This document shows positions 1-9,100 of a stretch of 64,000 nucleotides of DNA, in pieces. Source of the DNA: Aneurinibacillus uraniidurans (GTDB lineage Bacteria; Bacillota; Bacilli; Aneurinibacillales; Aneurinibacillaceae); NCBI RefSeq assembly GCF_028471905.1, contig NZ_CP116902.1, positions 1,772,501-1,836,500 of the forward strand, in the 5' to 3' direction. The position numbers and the translations under genes are program-made. How positions within the stretch are numbered: position 1 is the stretch's first letter; every line of letters starts with the position of its first letter. The notes beneath the pieces were generated by a model. It ran no database searches. It worked only from the letters and a program-made list of their open reading frames with translations, and was not told the DNA's origin.

Positions 1-817
1 TGGTTTTATGCCGTTCGGTATTCAATCGATTCTTCTTGGTATCGTTATTGTTATTTTCTCTTTCTTTGGAACAGAGATTGCAGCGATCGCAGCAGGTGAG
101 TCCGATAATCCTGAAAAAGGTGTTATGACGGCTATTAATAGTGTAGTATGGCGAATTCTTATGTTCTTTATCGGTTCCGTTGCGATTCTAGTAACACTTC
201 TTCCGTGGAATTCAGCGAACTTATTGAAAAGCCCGTTTGTTACGGTGTTTGACATGATCGGTATCCCGGCAGCTGCACAAATTATGAATGTTGTTGTACT
301 GACATCTGTTCTGTCTTGCTTGAATTCAGCGCTGTACACAAACTCTCGTATGTTGTATGCGCTCGCACAAAAAGGTGATGCACCGAAGTCTTTATTGAAG
401 GTAAGCGCACGAGGAATTCCGGCTCGTGCTGTATGGGCAAGTACAGCGTTTGCATTTTTGGTTTCGTTCTTTAACTTTGTATCGCCGGACAAGCTGTTCC
501 TGTTCCTTGTAAACGCATCCGGTGCGATTGCGCTGCTTGTTTACATTGTTATTGCATTCTCGCACATTAGTTTCCGTAAGCAGATGGAACGTGAAAATCC
601 GAGCGGTTTGAAAATTAAAATGTGGCTCTTCCCGTATCTGTCTTATGCAACGATTGTTGTTCTGTTTGGCATTTTGATTTCAATGGCATTCATTGAATCG
701 ATGCGTTCACAGTTTTATCTTACGATGCTCATTACAGGTTGTACATTAGTGTATTACTTCTTCTTTCATCGTAAAAAAGCACAGGCTGCTGATAAAGCTG
801 CATCTGCGAAAATCTAG
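1..817 (+). CDS. APC-family amino acid permease, C-terminal part
   Basis: The gene is cut by the left edge; the frame is open from base 2 and an internal Met lies at 8. The visible ~270 residues hold about seven hydrophobic segments. The E-N-P-E-K-G loop and the S-R-M-L-Y-A-L-A motif are typical of amino acid/polyamine/organocation permeases of the GABA/proline/aromatic type (GabP, ProY, AroP). The protein would be a proton-coupled amino acid importer in the cytoplasmic membrane. The substrate cannot be told from this part. It converges on the next gene and they share a terminator. Confidence 0.85.
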   Translation, partial: GFMPFGIQSILLGIVIVIFSFFGTEIAAIAAGESDNPEKGVMTAINSVVWRILMFFIGSVAILVTLLPWNSANLLKSPFVTVFDMIGIPAAAQIMNVVVLTSVLSCLNSALYTNSRMLYALAQKGDAPKSLLKVSARGIPARAVWASTAFAFLVSFFNFVSPDKLFLFLVNASGAIALLVYIVIAFSHISFRKQMERENPSGLKIKMWLFPYLSYATIVVLFGILISMAFIESMRSQFYLTMLITGCTLVYYFFFHRKKAQAADKAASAKI

Positions 818-837
818 CTAAGACTAAAGAAGTTACT

Positions 838-889
838 AAAAGAGGCTGACTCTCTTGCTATTTCATAGTGAGGAGACAGCCTCTTCTTT
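838..889. terminator. Bidirectional Rho-independent terminator
   Basis: An AGAGGCTG...CAGCCTCTT stem with A-rich and T-rich flanks lies between the convergent permease and hydrolase genes. Confidence 0.7.
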
Positions 890-891
890 GT

Positions 892-2283
892 TTAATACGG
901 TTCTATTTCTTGTCCGGTTTTTATGTCTCGTACATGTGTCCGTATCTGAGGGGTACCAATCGTGCCGCTTGCAGGTGGTTCCACCCCTTGTTCGATCCAT
1001 TCCACCAGCAGATCAAATGCTTGATGTGCATAGGGGAGCAGGGGCTGAAGCTCGTCGTTCACATCAATTCCCGGCGCCTGTACAAGACCGTCAATATGGT
1101 TCCCTTTTTCGATGAGATACATCCGATGCTGCTCGCTTTTTCCTGCCTTGCGAACAAGTTCGGCGTATGGCACAGCGTGAATGGATGGGAAGATCAAGGT
1201 ATCAAGTGATCCGGTCAAACTGATTAATGGAGCATGCAATTTGCCCGTATTTTCAATGCGCTGTACTTGATTTCGTACACTGGCTGGACGGGTAAAATAA
1301 TCATAGTCGGCAAAGATAGCATCGTGCGTCCGATCGCGTGTTAGGCCATTTAGTCGTAAATAATCCGACCAGTGCAAACGATGCGGGGCGTGAGGATCAA
1401 ATACATCCCGGTATATGTTCAGTGTGATAAACCAATAGTAGTCGTCATGAAACGGCCAGAGCATGTCTGAATGATGCGGCACTCCCGCTTGATAAAGTGC
1501 GGCTTGTGCCGCTTTTTGTGTTTCTCCTGTTGCAAAAATAGCATGTGTAGCGTGATTGATGACCGTGCTCAGCGAAGAGATCAAATTCGGTTCATCAGCC
1601 CGCCAAAGTACACCTTCCCAGTCAACACCCCCGTCAAAGAGCGCAGGTTCCCCGGTTTGCTCCGGGTGGTCATGTTCTAATGCGTAGCGCACGACGTAGC
1701 CTCCATTTGAGAGGCCAATCGCGTATGTGGGAATGCGGGTACGACGAGATTTCGTATCATTTGTGCACAAATAATGCTGGGCTGCTTTCGTTATCTCTCG
1801 AAAGCGCAGATGCCATTCCGCCAGGCCGTTGTCGCTTGTTATGAGTGCGTTTTTGGCGGAAGCGAATGGGTCGAGGGGATCGGGAGTCCCCGGCGTGCCT
1901 TTATCGGTTGCGGCGAATGCATAGCCTTTTTCTAGTACATAATCGCTGAATAATAGGTCGGTTGATGTTTCCCCGCGTGTTGCTGGTATGCCTGCCACCA
2001 CGAGTTTTCCATTCCAGTCATCGGGAATGCGAATGACAAAATGTGCATTTGCAAATCGACCATTTATCTGGGTACCTGTTATCGCTGCCGGTCGGTACAT
2101 ATGATGCCACCCTGTTTTTTGGGTTGCATCTCCCCATAGGTGAGGGGTAAGTCCGAGGTTGCCGTTTACAATCGCTGCGTTGTATTGGAGGGGATTCCGT
2201 GTCGTGAGCCAGCCAGTGTTCTGTCCGTCAAATACAGTTACTTGTACGTCCTCGGCGCCTGGGATAAGTGTGTATTCGCTCAT
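892..2283 (-). CDS. Alpha/beta hydrolase, tannase/feruloyl-esterase or hydroxybutyrate-oligomer-hydrolase type
   Basis: 463 residues. The start at 2283 is chosen over one 33 bases upstream because CAGGGAGG sits just before it. The G-L-S-N-G-G motif (about residue 187) is a nucleophile elbow with catalytic Ser. A late G-N-H-I-D-G motif (about residue 403) can supply the His, and S-L-D near residue 365 the acid. There is no signal peptide, so the enzyme is probably cytoplasmic. Overall it resembles large esterases related to tannase/feruloyl esterase and 3-hydroxybutyrate oligomer hydrolase. The exact ester substrate is unknown. It is a single-gene unit. Confidence 0.7.
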   Translation of the reverse strand: MSEYTLIPGAEDVQVTVFDGQNTGWLTTRNPLQYNAAIVNGNLGLTPHLWGDATQKTGWHHMYRPAAITGTQINGRFANAHFVIRIPDDWNGKLVVAGIPATRGETSTDLLFSDYVLEKGYAFAATDKGTPGTPDPLDPFASAKNALITSDNGLAEWHLRFREITKAAQHYLCTNDTKSRRTRIPTYAIGLSNGGYVVRYALEHDHPEQTGEPALFDGGVDWEGVLWRADEPNLISSLSTVINHATHAIFATGETQKAAQAALYQAGVPHHSDMLWPFHDDYYWFITLNIYRDVFDPHAPHRLHWSDYLRLNGLTRDRTHDAIFADYDYFTRPASVRNQVQRIENTGKLHAPLISLTGSLDTLIFPSIHAVPYAELVRKAGKSEQHRMYLIEKGNHIDGLVQAPGIDVNDELQPLLPYAHQAFDLLVEWIEQGVEPPASGTIGTPQIRTHVRDIKTGQEIEPY

Positions 2284-2410
2284 ATTTTCCTCCCTGTATA
2301 AATAACTCACTTTCACTGAAATTCTGGGTTGTTATCTACCGTTTCTCTAAATGATTAGGATATTCCTTTTTTATAGACCCTGCTAAACATTCGGGTTGAT
2401 AATTTGAGCA

Positions 2411-2437
2411 AAAGAAAAAGGACCAAGCTCTGGTCCT
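2411..2437 (-). terminator. Rho-independent terminator of the 2474-3166 gene
   Basis: Read on the minus strand, an AGGACC/GGTCCT stem is followed by a T-rich run, 37 bases past the stop codon. Confidence 0.75.
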
Positions 2438-2473
2438 GTTGTGTGTCTTATTGAACTAAAGATTCCCGGTAGC

Positions 2474-3166
2474 TTAATAAATTCCTCTTGAAAGATACCA
2501 ATTAATATAAGTTTCATTATTACAAATTATAGCTTCCCAATTCCTTGACTGAACAATCTGAGTTATGTTTTCATCTTTGGTAAAAAATAATGTGAAAAAG
2601 GAGTCGTACACACTCATAAAAGCAAACTTCATGTTTTCATCCATCAAAATTAATTCTTTATCTGTTAATTCACTTATTTCTAAAAGGGTTATATTATCTA
2701 TTTCCAAAATCCCACTTTTATCGAAAATTGGTTCGGAGAAGAAAAATTTATTAGCACCGTTTGAACCGAGAACTTTCAGCAATCCACTAATCAAGAACAC
2801 TGACGTAGAATCTTCAGTCGGGTAATAGAGGTCTGTTTTGAAATTCAGATTTAATTTATCAGCTAAATCTGTCCTAGCATATTCTTGCCTTAATGCACCA
2901 ATAGATGTTTTTAGTGCTAGTGCAAGCTCTTCGTGTGTTTTTAAACCACTATCTTTCAGTACCTGTTCCCAAGATACTGGTTCTCCCAAATTTAATATCT
3001 CTTCATTACTTGGATATATAGGCTCACATTCGTTTTTCTGCTTCGATTGCGCCCAACCCAAAGGCATTTGAACGAAAGGGTGGAGCAAAATTGCTGCTGT
3101 TTTAAAACCTTGTGGTAATTGTTTTAAAATAGAGGACTTATCATTAAGCCATATATAATTCAACAT
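2474..3166 (-). CDS. Hypothetical protein (possibly DUF2711-like)
   Basis: 230 residues, soluble, no signal peptide. The start at 3166 has AAAGGGGTGG upstream; an earlier in-frame Met has none. The motifs H-P-F-V-Q-M-P-L-G-W and L-Y-Y-P-T-E-D-S recall an uncharacterised Bacillus family I know as DUF2711, but that is from memory and weak. The gene is clearly more AT-rich than the hydrolase before it, like the adjacent IS element, so it was probably acquired. No function can be assigned. Confidence 0.6.
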   Translation of the reverse strand: MLNYIWLNDKSSILKQLPQGFKTAAILLHPFVQMPLGWAQSKQKNECEPIYPSNEEILNLGEPVSWEQVLKDSGLKTHEELALALKTSIGALRQEYARTDLADKLNLNFKTDLYYPTEDSTSVFLISGLLKVLGSNGANKFFFSEPIFDKSGILEIDNITLLEISELTDKELILMDENMKFAFMSVYDSFFTLFFTKDENITQIVQSRNWEAIICNNETYINWYLSRGIY

Positions 3167-3257
3167 ATAAACCACCCCTTTGAAAAAGTATATCAAAAGA
3201 ATGGCTCATTGCGTTAAACTGCTCGTTAATTGAATAAGAAAATCAATAACAAACGAT

Positions 3258-3266
3258 AACAGAGCC
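3258..3266. repeat. Extra IS1595-type end abutting the target site
   Basis: AACAGAGCC, identical to the outer 9 bases of the right IS end, lies two bases before the left target duplication and faces it. The preceding bases (AT-rich, TCAATAAC) loosely match the rest of the right inverted repeat. This may be a relic of an older insertion. Confidence 0.4.
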
Positions 3267-3268
3267 TT

Positions 3269-3276
3269 TTTATAAA
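3269..3276. repeat. Target-site duplication, left copy (TTTATAAA)
   Basis: This 8-bp sequence directly precedes the left IS end at 3277 and is repeated exactly at 5134-5141. Eight-base AT-rich duplications are typical of IS1595-family elements. Confidence 0.8.
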
Positions 3277-3366
3277 GGCTCTGTTAAAGGTAAATGTTGA
3301 TATTTGTTACCTATCCGAATTCTTGATATAATCAACGCAAGAACAAATGTTCGAGTGGTTATCAAG

Positions 3367-4397
3367 GTGAGCAAAGCGTTTAGCAACTTGTTAAAGTATA
3401 TTGACAAATTACCACATATACAAAAAGAACAAGTTTACCAATGGGCTAAACGCTATGTTGAGCCTTCTTCCTCTGCTGGTGGTAGATTAATCAATGAATT
3501 GAGAGAAACTCGATTCAAGGATGGATTTGAGTGTCCCCATTGTTCATCAGAACACGTTGTTCGGTTTGGAAAATATAATGGTCGAAAACGGTATCGCTGT
3601 AAATGCTGTGTCAAAACCTTCACTGACACAACGAATAACGTCTTGTACCCGTACAAGAAAAGGCAACGAATGGATTACATTTGTTGATTGTATGTTCAAA
3701 GGATATTCCCTGCGAAAATCTGCTGAAATCGTAGGAGTTACTTGGGTTACGCTTTTTTATTGGAGGCACAAACTGCTAAATGCCCTAAAACAAATAGATT
3801 TTGAGCATTTTGATGGTATCGTTGAAATTGACGAGACCTATTTCCTGTATTCTCAAAAAGGTCAACGGGGCATTACTGAACGAAAACCAAGAAAACGTGG
3901 TGGAAAGTCCAAACATAGAGGCATAAGTCACGAACAGGTCTGTGTTCTGGTTGCCAGAGACCGAACCAAGGCAACCGTCTCAAAAGTTGCTTGTATGGGG
4001 CGTATTGTAAAATTAAAAGTTGATACTTTAATTGGTTCTAAACTTTCCAACGAAAACGTGCTTGTCACAGATGCTTGGAGAGCCTATAAAACCTATGCAA
4101 AAGAAAAGGGTTTAGAGCATTTTTAAATTAAATCAGACAGTGGCAAACACGTTACAAAGGGTTTGTATCACATCCAAAATGTTAAACGGTCTCCATTCTC
4201 GCTTGAAACAATGGATAGACCGCTTTAAAGGCGTGGCTACAAAGTATCTTGATAATTACCTTGCTTGGTTTTTATTTGTCGATAGTCGTAGTAATGAAAG
4301 CACGAAACAGCACATTAAAGAATTTCTACTAACTTCTTTTGTATTTGAAATGAAAGATACATATAATAGTCTACGTTTATCTAAATTCGTTGTGTAA
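3367..4397 (+). pseudogene. IS1595-family transposase, disrupted
   Basis: The product can be followed through three reading frames. The N-terminal part (GTG at 3367) carries a zinc-ribbon pair, C-P-H-C and C-K-C-C, typical of the IS1595 zinc domain. The catalytic domain follows, with V-E-I-D-E-T-Y-F and L-V-T-D-A-W-R-A-Y. There is a frameshift near 3645-3660, an in-frame TAA at 4124-4126 and a second frameshift near 4180. The C-terminal H-S-R-L-K-Q-W-I-D motif is then in the third frame. With three lesions it cannot make an active transposase. Confidence 0.9.
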
Positions 4398-4453
4398 TCC
4401 TTATTCAATGGGACAGAAGAATCAAAATCTGAATGATAAAAGGATGGGAAATT

Positions 4454-5023
4454 ATGACAAATAACGTGAAACAGAGAAGAATAATTTTAGATTTAGCAGT
4501 TACTTTAGATGGTTTTATTGAAGGGAAAAATGGAGAAGTTGATTGGTGCATTATGGACCCTGATATGGGGTTCACTGATTTCTTAAATCATATTGATACT
4601 ATTTTATATGGTAGAAAAAGCTACGATTTATGGGGACAATATATTCCGAAAAATGAAGACTCTGATACCGAAAAGGAAATTTGGAAATTGGTTCATAGTA
4701 AAAAGAAATATGTTTTTTCCAGAACACAAAAAGAGACTGGTAATCAAGCAATATTTATAAATGATAATATTCTTGAAGAAGTAAATAAATTGAAGAAAAA
4801 GTCTGGTAAAGACATCTGGCTATATGGTGGAGCAAGTCTCATTACAACTTTTATAAATTTGGGGCTTGTTGATGAATTTAGATTATCTATTCACCCTGTT
4901 GTTTTGGGAGAAGGAAAACCGTTGTTTATTGATTTAAAACAGAGGATAAATTTAAAAATGGTTAATACAAGAACATTCTCCTCTGGCGTTGTGCAAATAA
5001 ACTATCATTGGAATGGTAACTAA
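4454..5023 (+). CDS. Dihydrofolate-reductase-family protein (RibD C-terminal type), IS passenger
   Basis: 189 residues. Start ATG at 4454 after AAAGGATGGG. The fold signature is clear: an N-terminal I-I-L-D-L-A-V-T-L-D-G-F-I strand, L-Y-G-R-K-S-Y-D, W-L-Y-G-G-A-S-L (NADPH loop) and H-P-V-V-L-G-E-G-K-P-L-F. These mark the RibD C-terminal/DHFR-like reductase family (YwjB/YyaP type), a cytoplasmic NADPH-dependent reductase whose substrate is usually unknown. It lies inside the IS ends downstream of the transposase relic. A drug-resistance role such as a trimethoprim-insensitive DHFR is possible but not shown, because the family is broader than true DHFR. Confidence 0.85.
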   Translation: MTNNVKQRRIILDLAVTLDGFIEGKNGEVDWCIMDPDMGFTDFLNHIDTILYGRKSYDLWGQYIPKNEDSDTEKEIWKLVHSKKKYVFSRTQKETGNQAIFINDNILEEVNKLKKKSGKDIWLYGGASLITTFINLGLVDEFRLSIHPVVLGEGKPLFIDLKQRINLKMVNTRTFSSGVVQINYHWNGN

Positions 5024-5133
5024 AAATATCTTTCACTCCAAAGATATATTGTAATAAATATTATTAAGGTAATACTCGACAGTGGTTCCCCCTTAATATT
5101 ATGGAATTATCAACATTAAATTTTAACAGAGCC

Positions 5134-5141
5134 TTTATAAA
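5134..5141. repeat. Target-site duplication, right copy (TTTATAAA)
   Basis: Exact direct repeat of 3269-3276, adjoining the right IS end. Confidence 0.8.
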
Positions 5142-5208
5142 AAACAACCGTGGCTTTCCAACTGAAACTCCTGCATGAAAATGGAAGGAGGAGACGGCGA
5201 GAGTTTTT

Positions 5209-5460
5209 GTAAATCGAAACGTTGTGCGGGGAGTGGGAGAAGGGGGGAGCAAGAGAGTGCTTGTATGCGTCTACTCAGTGGAGGGAGAACGGCGAACGAG
5301 CCTTTGCCCGCAACTCTTCAGTGAACGGGCATCACAGGCTTTTCTTTGCGGGCCAGCTCGCCGGGCTCCTCCCTTCTCCCACTCCCTTACCACCAAACGT
5401 TGTCAATATCACAAAAAAAGCTGTCCCGTCCACCATGTTCTGGCTTTTGGGACAGCTTTG
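5209..5460 (+). repeat. Structured repeat, copy A
   Basis: Copy A of a three-copy family (B at 9041-9352 minus, C at 9471-9769 plus). An outer stem pairs 5229-5250 with 5365-5386 (22 bp with one wobble). An inner stem pairs GGCGA with TCGCC and TTGCCCGCAA with TTTGCGGGC. A separate 3' hairpin, GCTGTCCC...GGGACAGC, ends it. Against copy C it lacks about 55 bases between two GGCTCC motifs, an apparent deletion by short direct repeats. No convincing coding frame is present. Confidence 0.8.
5413..5460 (-). terminator. Terminator of the 5478-5651 gene
   Basis: AAAGCTGTCCC...GGGACAGCTTTTTTT read on the minus strand, 18 bases past the stop. It is also the 3' hairpin of repeat copy A. Confidence 0.75.
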
Positions 5461-5477
5461 TCTATAGATCGGTCTTA

Positions 5478-5651
5478 TTACGCTCGTTCTTTACGACGCG
5501 AGCGGACAAAATATTGGACGACAGCTAACACGACTGTCCAGACGGCTGTCGCTTCAATCGTAACAAGCAGCCAGTGTGTGGTGCCAAGCAATAAATACAG
5601 GGCAGCGTGTGCGACGAAAATGATCGCAACCCAGATTAATAAGTTCATCAT
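5478..5651 (-). CDS. Small two-helix membrane protein
   Basis: 57 residues, beginning with two adjacent Mets (5651 and 5648) just after GGAAGGTGG. Two hydrophobic stretches (about residues 4-22 and 28-47) are joined by a short T-T-H-W turn, and the tail is very basic (R-S-R-R-K-E-R). By the positive-inside rule both ends probably face the cytoplasm. A proper ribosome site and a downstream terminator support it as a real gene. I do not recognise the family. Confidence 0.7.
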   Translation of the reverse strand: MMNLLIWVAIIFVAHAALYLLLGTTHWLLVTIEATAVWTVVLAVVQYFVRSRRKERA

Positions 5652-5959
5652 TTCCACCTTCCTGATGGGGAGTTACTTTGTAGTGTAAACAAACAGCCGG
5701 AAGAGTATACATACGGATGTTGAGCAGACAATAGAAAAGGGTGCTGAACTTGCGGCTGTGCCTGAGAATGCATGGTGGATGTGTAACCTGTCTTTTTTAA
5801 TGTTTAGGTAAAAAGTAAGCACACTTTTTCACAAAGATGTCGTGACTTTGTTGGCTATCGGGAGTAAAATGATAAGGGAGTGTAATTTGTAATATATACA
5901 TTATTCTAATATATGTGGAACCAATGTATGAGAATTGCTGGTAGAAAGGAAGAGAACAA
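5652..5959. other. Divergent intergenic region, no gene seen
   Basis: About 300 bases between the divergent small membrane protein and the DUF1641 gene. It is AT-rich near 5880-5930, where promoters are likely. I see no strong -35/-10 pair or repeat. Confidence 0.4.
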
Positions 5960-6565
5960 ATGGAAGCTGAAACAAAACAACAAGACGTACAGGCAGTCCC
6001 ACAGTGGATGGAAGAACTGGAAAAGCCGGAAGTGCAGCAGGCACTTAGCATGCTTGTTCAAAAACTGCCACAAATTAGCAACGCAGTAGCAAAAGCTGAG
6101 CAGGGCATTGATCTAGCTGCTGCTTTTGCAAGCGATACAGAATCGCTTAATTATCTCGCAGATCGGGCGAGCAGTGTTTCGAAGTTCGCCTTGAATAAAG
6201 AGAATCTTGAAGCGCTTAGCACGCTCATGGAGAGCCTGCCGCGTCTGGCGAAAATGGTTGGAGCACTTGACCGTCTGTACACAACACTTGAGCCAGTTCT
6301 TACTGATAAGGACATTCTGGTTGACATGGCAAGTATGGTTCAGGTGGTAGCAGCACCGGTGACAGAACGCGTTCGAGAAGGTGTATCGATGGCGAAAGAA
6401 GGCATGTCCATGGTACAAGAAGCAAAAGAACGTGCTTCTCGTAACCATGATACGCTGTCGATCTTTGGTGTTCTAAGAATGCTGAAAGAACCAGCTGTTC
6501 AGGAAGGCCTGAAATTCGCGCAAGCACTGTTTGCTGTAATGGCTGAGCGCAAAGTATTGAAATAG
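5960..6565 (+). CDS. DUF1641 domain protein
   Basis: 201 residues, mostly helical and soluble, with GAAAGGAAG before the ATG. The segments V-Q-Q-A-L-S-M-L-V-Q-K-L-P-Q and G-V-L-R-M-L-K-E-P-A-V-Q-E-G-L are typical of DUF1641 (B. subtilis YrhD type). These proteins often sit beside formate dehydrogenase or quinone-linked oxidoreductase genes, but none is present here. The role is unknown. It is transcribed alone and ends at a strong terminator. Confidence 0.8.
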   Translation: MEAETKQQDVQAVPQWMEELEKPEVQQALSMLVQKLPQISNAVAKAEQGIDLAAAFASDTESLNYLADRASSVSKFALNKENLEALSTLMESLPRLAKMVGALDRLYTTLEPVLTDKDILVDMASMVQVVAAPVTERVREGVSMAKEGMSMVQEAKERASRNHDTLSIFGVLRMLKEPAVQEGLKFAQALFAVMAERKVLK

Positions 6566-6576
6566 TACGAATCAGA

Positions 6577-6618
6577 AAAGAGCCGATTCCCAGTAAGGGA
6601 AATATCGGCTCTTTTTTT
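6577..6618. terminator. Rho-independent terminator
   Basis: AGAGCCGAT...ATCGGCTCT followed by seven T's. It serves the DUF1641 gene and overlaps the stop of the convergent 6617-6943 gene. Confidence 0.9.
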
Positions 6619-6943
6619 ATACAGCAAGTGCAGCCTGATTAAAATAATCAAGGCGTTTTTGGAGGAGCTTACGCTGAAAATCATCAATGACAAGCCATTC
6701 AAAATCAGCAAAAGCCCAAATAAACGTATCAATGTCATTTGCTTCCCGGCGATCCAGTGCAATAAATTCACGATTGTCACGCTGTTTCCAGTACACTTCT
6801 AGCATGGTACCGCTTGCACCAAGCTCGTACAAAGTAGCGACAATTTCTTTTGTTTCATACAGAGGAAACACCTTCTCAGCCTGCTGAAGTAGCCCTTCTC
6901 GTACGAGGGAACTAAAAAATTCATTCATTTCGATACGTTCCAT
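6617..6943 (-). CDS. Hypothetical small soluble protein
   Basis: About 108 residues with M-E-R-I-E-M at the N-terminus. An AAGGAG lies 12 bases before the ATG at 6943. An earlier ATG at 6955 directly touches AAGGAG, and a later Met (M-N-E-F-F) is also possible. It is acidic and aromatic-rich (W-A-F-A-D-F-E-W), with no membrane segment. I do not recognise the family. It is divergent from the aromatic regulator gene. Confidence 0.55.
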   Translation of the reverse strand: MERIEMNEFFSSLVREGLLQQAEKVFPLYETKEIVATLYELGASGTMLEVYWKQRDNREFIALDRREANDIDTFIWAFADFEWLVIDDFQRKLLQKRLDYFNQAALAV

Positions 6944-7047
6944 GTGTAAGATCATCTCCTTGCATAATAAATTACAAAAGATTATAGTCAGAATATATAC
7001 AATAAGTCAAATATTATAATAGTTAAAAGGTGAAGGGGAGCAAACAG

Positions 7048-9030
7048 ATGACAAGTAGGGAGCGGATGGACACAACGAAAGCGAATGAATTATCACTGCG
7101 AAACTTGCTTCGTTTCTATCCCAAGCAGGGCGAAATTTTCTTGAAAGATCGCCGGATGGTCATCTCGAGTGCCGATGCATGGGGTGTGCTGCGTCATGAT
7201 TTGATCGCTGCGCTCGGTACGGAGCGGGCAAAGCGATTTTTACTCCGATATGGCTGGCACTGTGGGCGCAATGATGCCCGCAATTTGAAGGAAATGTTTG
7301 AGTGGGAGAGTGACATTGAATGGCTTTTGGCCGGGCCACAGATGCACACTATTTCAGGGAACGTATTCTCGCGTGCGACACGTGTCGAGGTAAATCGCGA
7401 GCAAGGCACCTTTTATTTGGAGGGCACCTGGGAAAATTCGTACGAGGCTGAGCAGCATTTGCTGCACTTTCCGAAGCATCATGAATCGGTATGTTATATG
7501 CTATCTGGGTATGCAGGCGGATATTCGACAGAATATTTCGGAAAAAAAGTGGTGTACAAGGAAGTGGAATGTGTCGGGAAAGGGGATACAACCTGTCGCT
7601 TCATTGGGAAAACGGTGGAAGAGTGGGGTGACGAGATTCTAGAGGAGTTGGCTGATTACGAGGATGAGAATTTGGCAGATGAACTCGATCTGGCCTATCA
7701 GCGCATCGAAAAGCAGCAGCATATCATGAGCATCGGGATGAGACTTAGTCAAAAACTGACACAAGTTGTACTGCAAGGGAAGGGACTGAGTACGATTGCT
7801 CAGGTGCTGGGGGAAAGTCTTTCGTGTTCCGTTGTCGTAGAAAGTCCTGAATTCGAAACGATTGCTAGTTATGGTCGAGTGCCGCATGGGGCGGTTCGGG
7901 CGCTGCGATGTGGAGAAATCGGGAGCGAAAGTGAGCGGACTGTGATCAAGAAGCTATTTGATGAGCAGCAAACGGTACAAGTGGACATGCCCGCTGGAGG
8001 CGGATTGTACGCCCATAAACGTGTGATTGCGCCGATTCTGGTAAAAAGCCAGGTGCGCGGCTTTATTTCTTTACTGAAGGAAGAAGGTAGCTTCGGTCAG
8101 ATCGAGCTGATGTCATTGGAGCGAGCTGCTAGTGTATGTGCCCTGCAAAAGTTAAACGAGCAAACGGTCATTGAAACCGAGCAGCGAATTAAAGGCGAAT
8201 TGTTAGCGGAGCTTTTAAACAAGGACGCGGATATGTCGGTAATCATGAAGCGATTTCAGTATCTTGGTTATCAAGCCGATACTCCGCATTATGTATTCGT
8301 GTTTCAGATGGATTCCTGTGAAAAAGAAGGTACGTATGAAAACATCGCGTATATGGAGCGGCGTCCCCAACTCATTGATTTTCTGTCGGGTAAGCTGGAG
8401 CGGGCCGGATATCGGGCGCTCGTTTCTACCCAGTTGAATCGCGTATATGGACTTATTCCGGTGGCGTATATCGAACAACAAAAATTAAGCGTCGAAGCGT
8501 ATGGAACGTATCTGCTTACCCAGTTGAATGAGCTGATGGATAGTAAGGATGTTGTCCTTGGAATTAGTAACGTATGCTACACGTTATCCGTGTTTGCACG
8601 TGGGTATCAGGAGGCGATTCAGGCGATTGAGATTGCCCGTCTCAAAAAACAAACGTGTCCGGTCGTACGCTTCGCAGAACTGGGACATTTGACATTGCTG
8701 CTTAATGCTCGTCATCCAGAAGAACTGGAAGCGTTTGCGTACGAGAAGCTCGGAATGCTGCACACGTATGACGAGAAAAATGAAAGCGAATTAGTAAAAA
8801 CACTGTATTACTACATTGAGAATGAATGCAACCTGCACAAAACAGCCAGGGTCATGAATGTATCGATTAGCGGTATGCGGTATCGGCTCCGTCGGATTCA
8901 GGAACTAACAGGTACAGATCTAACGGTTTCCTGTAATCGATTTGAAACGCAGCTAGCGCTTGAAATTATGCTGGTTCTTGGCAAAATTTCACTCAATCCG
9001 GTTGTGCCGACTTCCGTATCTAATTCGTAA
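7048..9030 (+). CDS. Aromatic-responsive activator: XylR_N and V4R sensor fused to a PucR-type output
   Basis: 660 residues. ATG at 7048 is preferred over GTG at 7030 because AAGGGGAG lies between them. Residues ~15-115 match the XylR/DmpR N-terminal sensing domain (G-P-Q-M-H-T-I-S-G). Residues ~120-200 form a V4R domain with Cys149, Glu172, Cys175 and Cys183, the same spacing as the zinc site I recall from the phenol sensor MopR. A GAF-like stretch (~250-380) and a CdaR/PucR-like region follow. A C-terminal helix-turn-helix (~605-645, M-R-Y-R-L-R-R-I) is typical of PucR. There is no AAA+ module, so unlike DmpR it should work with ordinary sigma-A polymerase. Phenol or cresols are the inferred effectors. 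Confidence 0.88.
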   Translation: MTSRERMDTTKANELSLRNLLRFYPKQGEIFLKDRRMVISSADAWGVLRHDLIAALGTERAKRFLLRYGWHCGRNDARNLKEMFEWESDIEWLLAGPQMHTISGNVFSRATRVEVNREQGTFYLEGTWENSYEAEQHLLHFPKHHESVCYMLSGYAGGYSTEYFGKKVVYKEVECVGKGDTTCRFIGKTVEEWGDEILEELADYEDENLADELDLAYQRIEKQQHIMSIGMRLSQKLTQVVLQGKGLSTIAQVLGESLSCSVVVESPEFETIASYGRVPHGAVRALRCGEIGSESERTVIKKLFDEQQTVQVDMPAGGGLYAHKRVIAPILVKSQVRGFISLLKEEGSFGQIELMSLERAASVCALQKLNEQTVIETEQRIKGELLAELLNKDADMSVIMKRFQYLGYQADTPHYVFVFQMDSCEKEGTYENIAYMERRPQLIDFLSGKLERAGYRALVSTQLNRVYGLIPVAYIEQQKLSVEAYGTYLLTQLNELMDSKDVVLGISNVCYTLSVFARGYQEAIQAIEIARLKKQTCPVVRFAELGHLTLLLNARHPEELEAFAYEKLGMLHTYDEKNESELVKTLYYYIENECNLHKTARVMNVSISGMRYRLRRIQELTGTDLTVSCNRFETQLALEIMLVLGKISLNPVVPTSVSNS

Positions 9031-9040
9031 TGTATCATGT

Positions 9041-9100
9041 AAAAGAGGTTGTCTCAAAAGCTGTAACACAGCGATTGAGGCAGCCTCTTTCTTTTCTTGG
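9041..9100 (+). terminator. Terminator after the regulator gene
   Basis: AAAGAGGTTGTCTC pairs with GAGGCAGCCTCTTT, followed by CTTTTCTT. The hairpin is also the 3' end of repeat copy B, which is on the other strand. Confidence 0.7.

Larger units (their letters stand above)
3277..5133 (+). mobile_element. IS1595-family element with a passenger gene
   Basis: 1857 bp bounded by inverted repeats of about 27 bp (3277-3303 and 5107-5133). Both start GGCTCTGTTAAA when read inward and share ATGTTGATA further in. An 8-bp direct repeat, TTTATAAA, flanks them. Inside are a broken IS1595-type transposase gene and, downstream on the same strand, an intact dihydrofolate-reductase-like gene. Some branches of the IS1595 family are known to carry passenger genes. 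The intact ends and duplication suggest the copy transposed as one unit, but the transposase is now dead, so movement would need help in trans. Confidence 0.85.
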
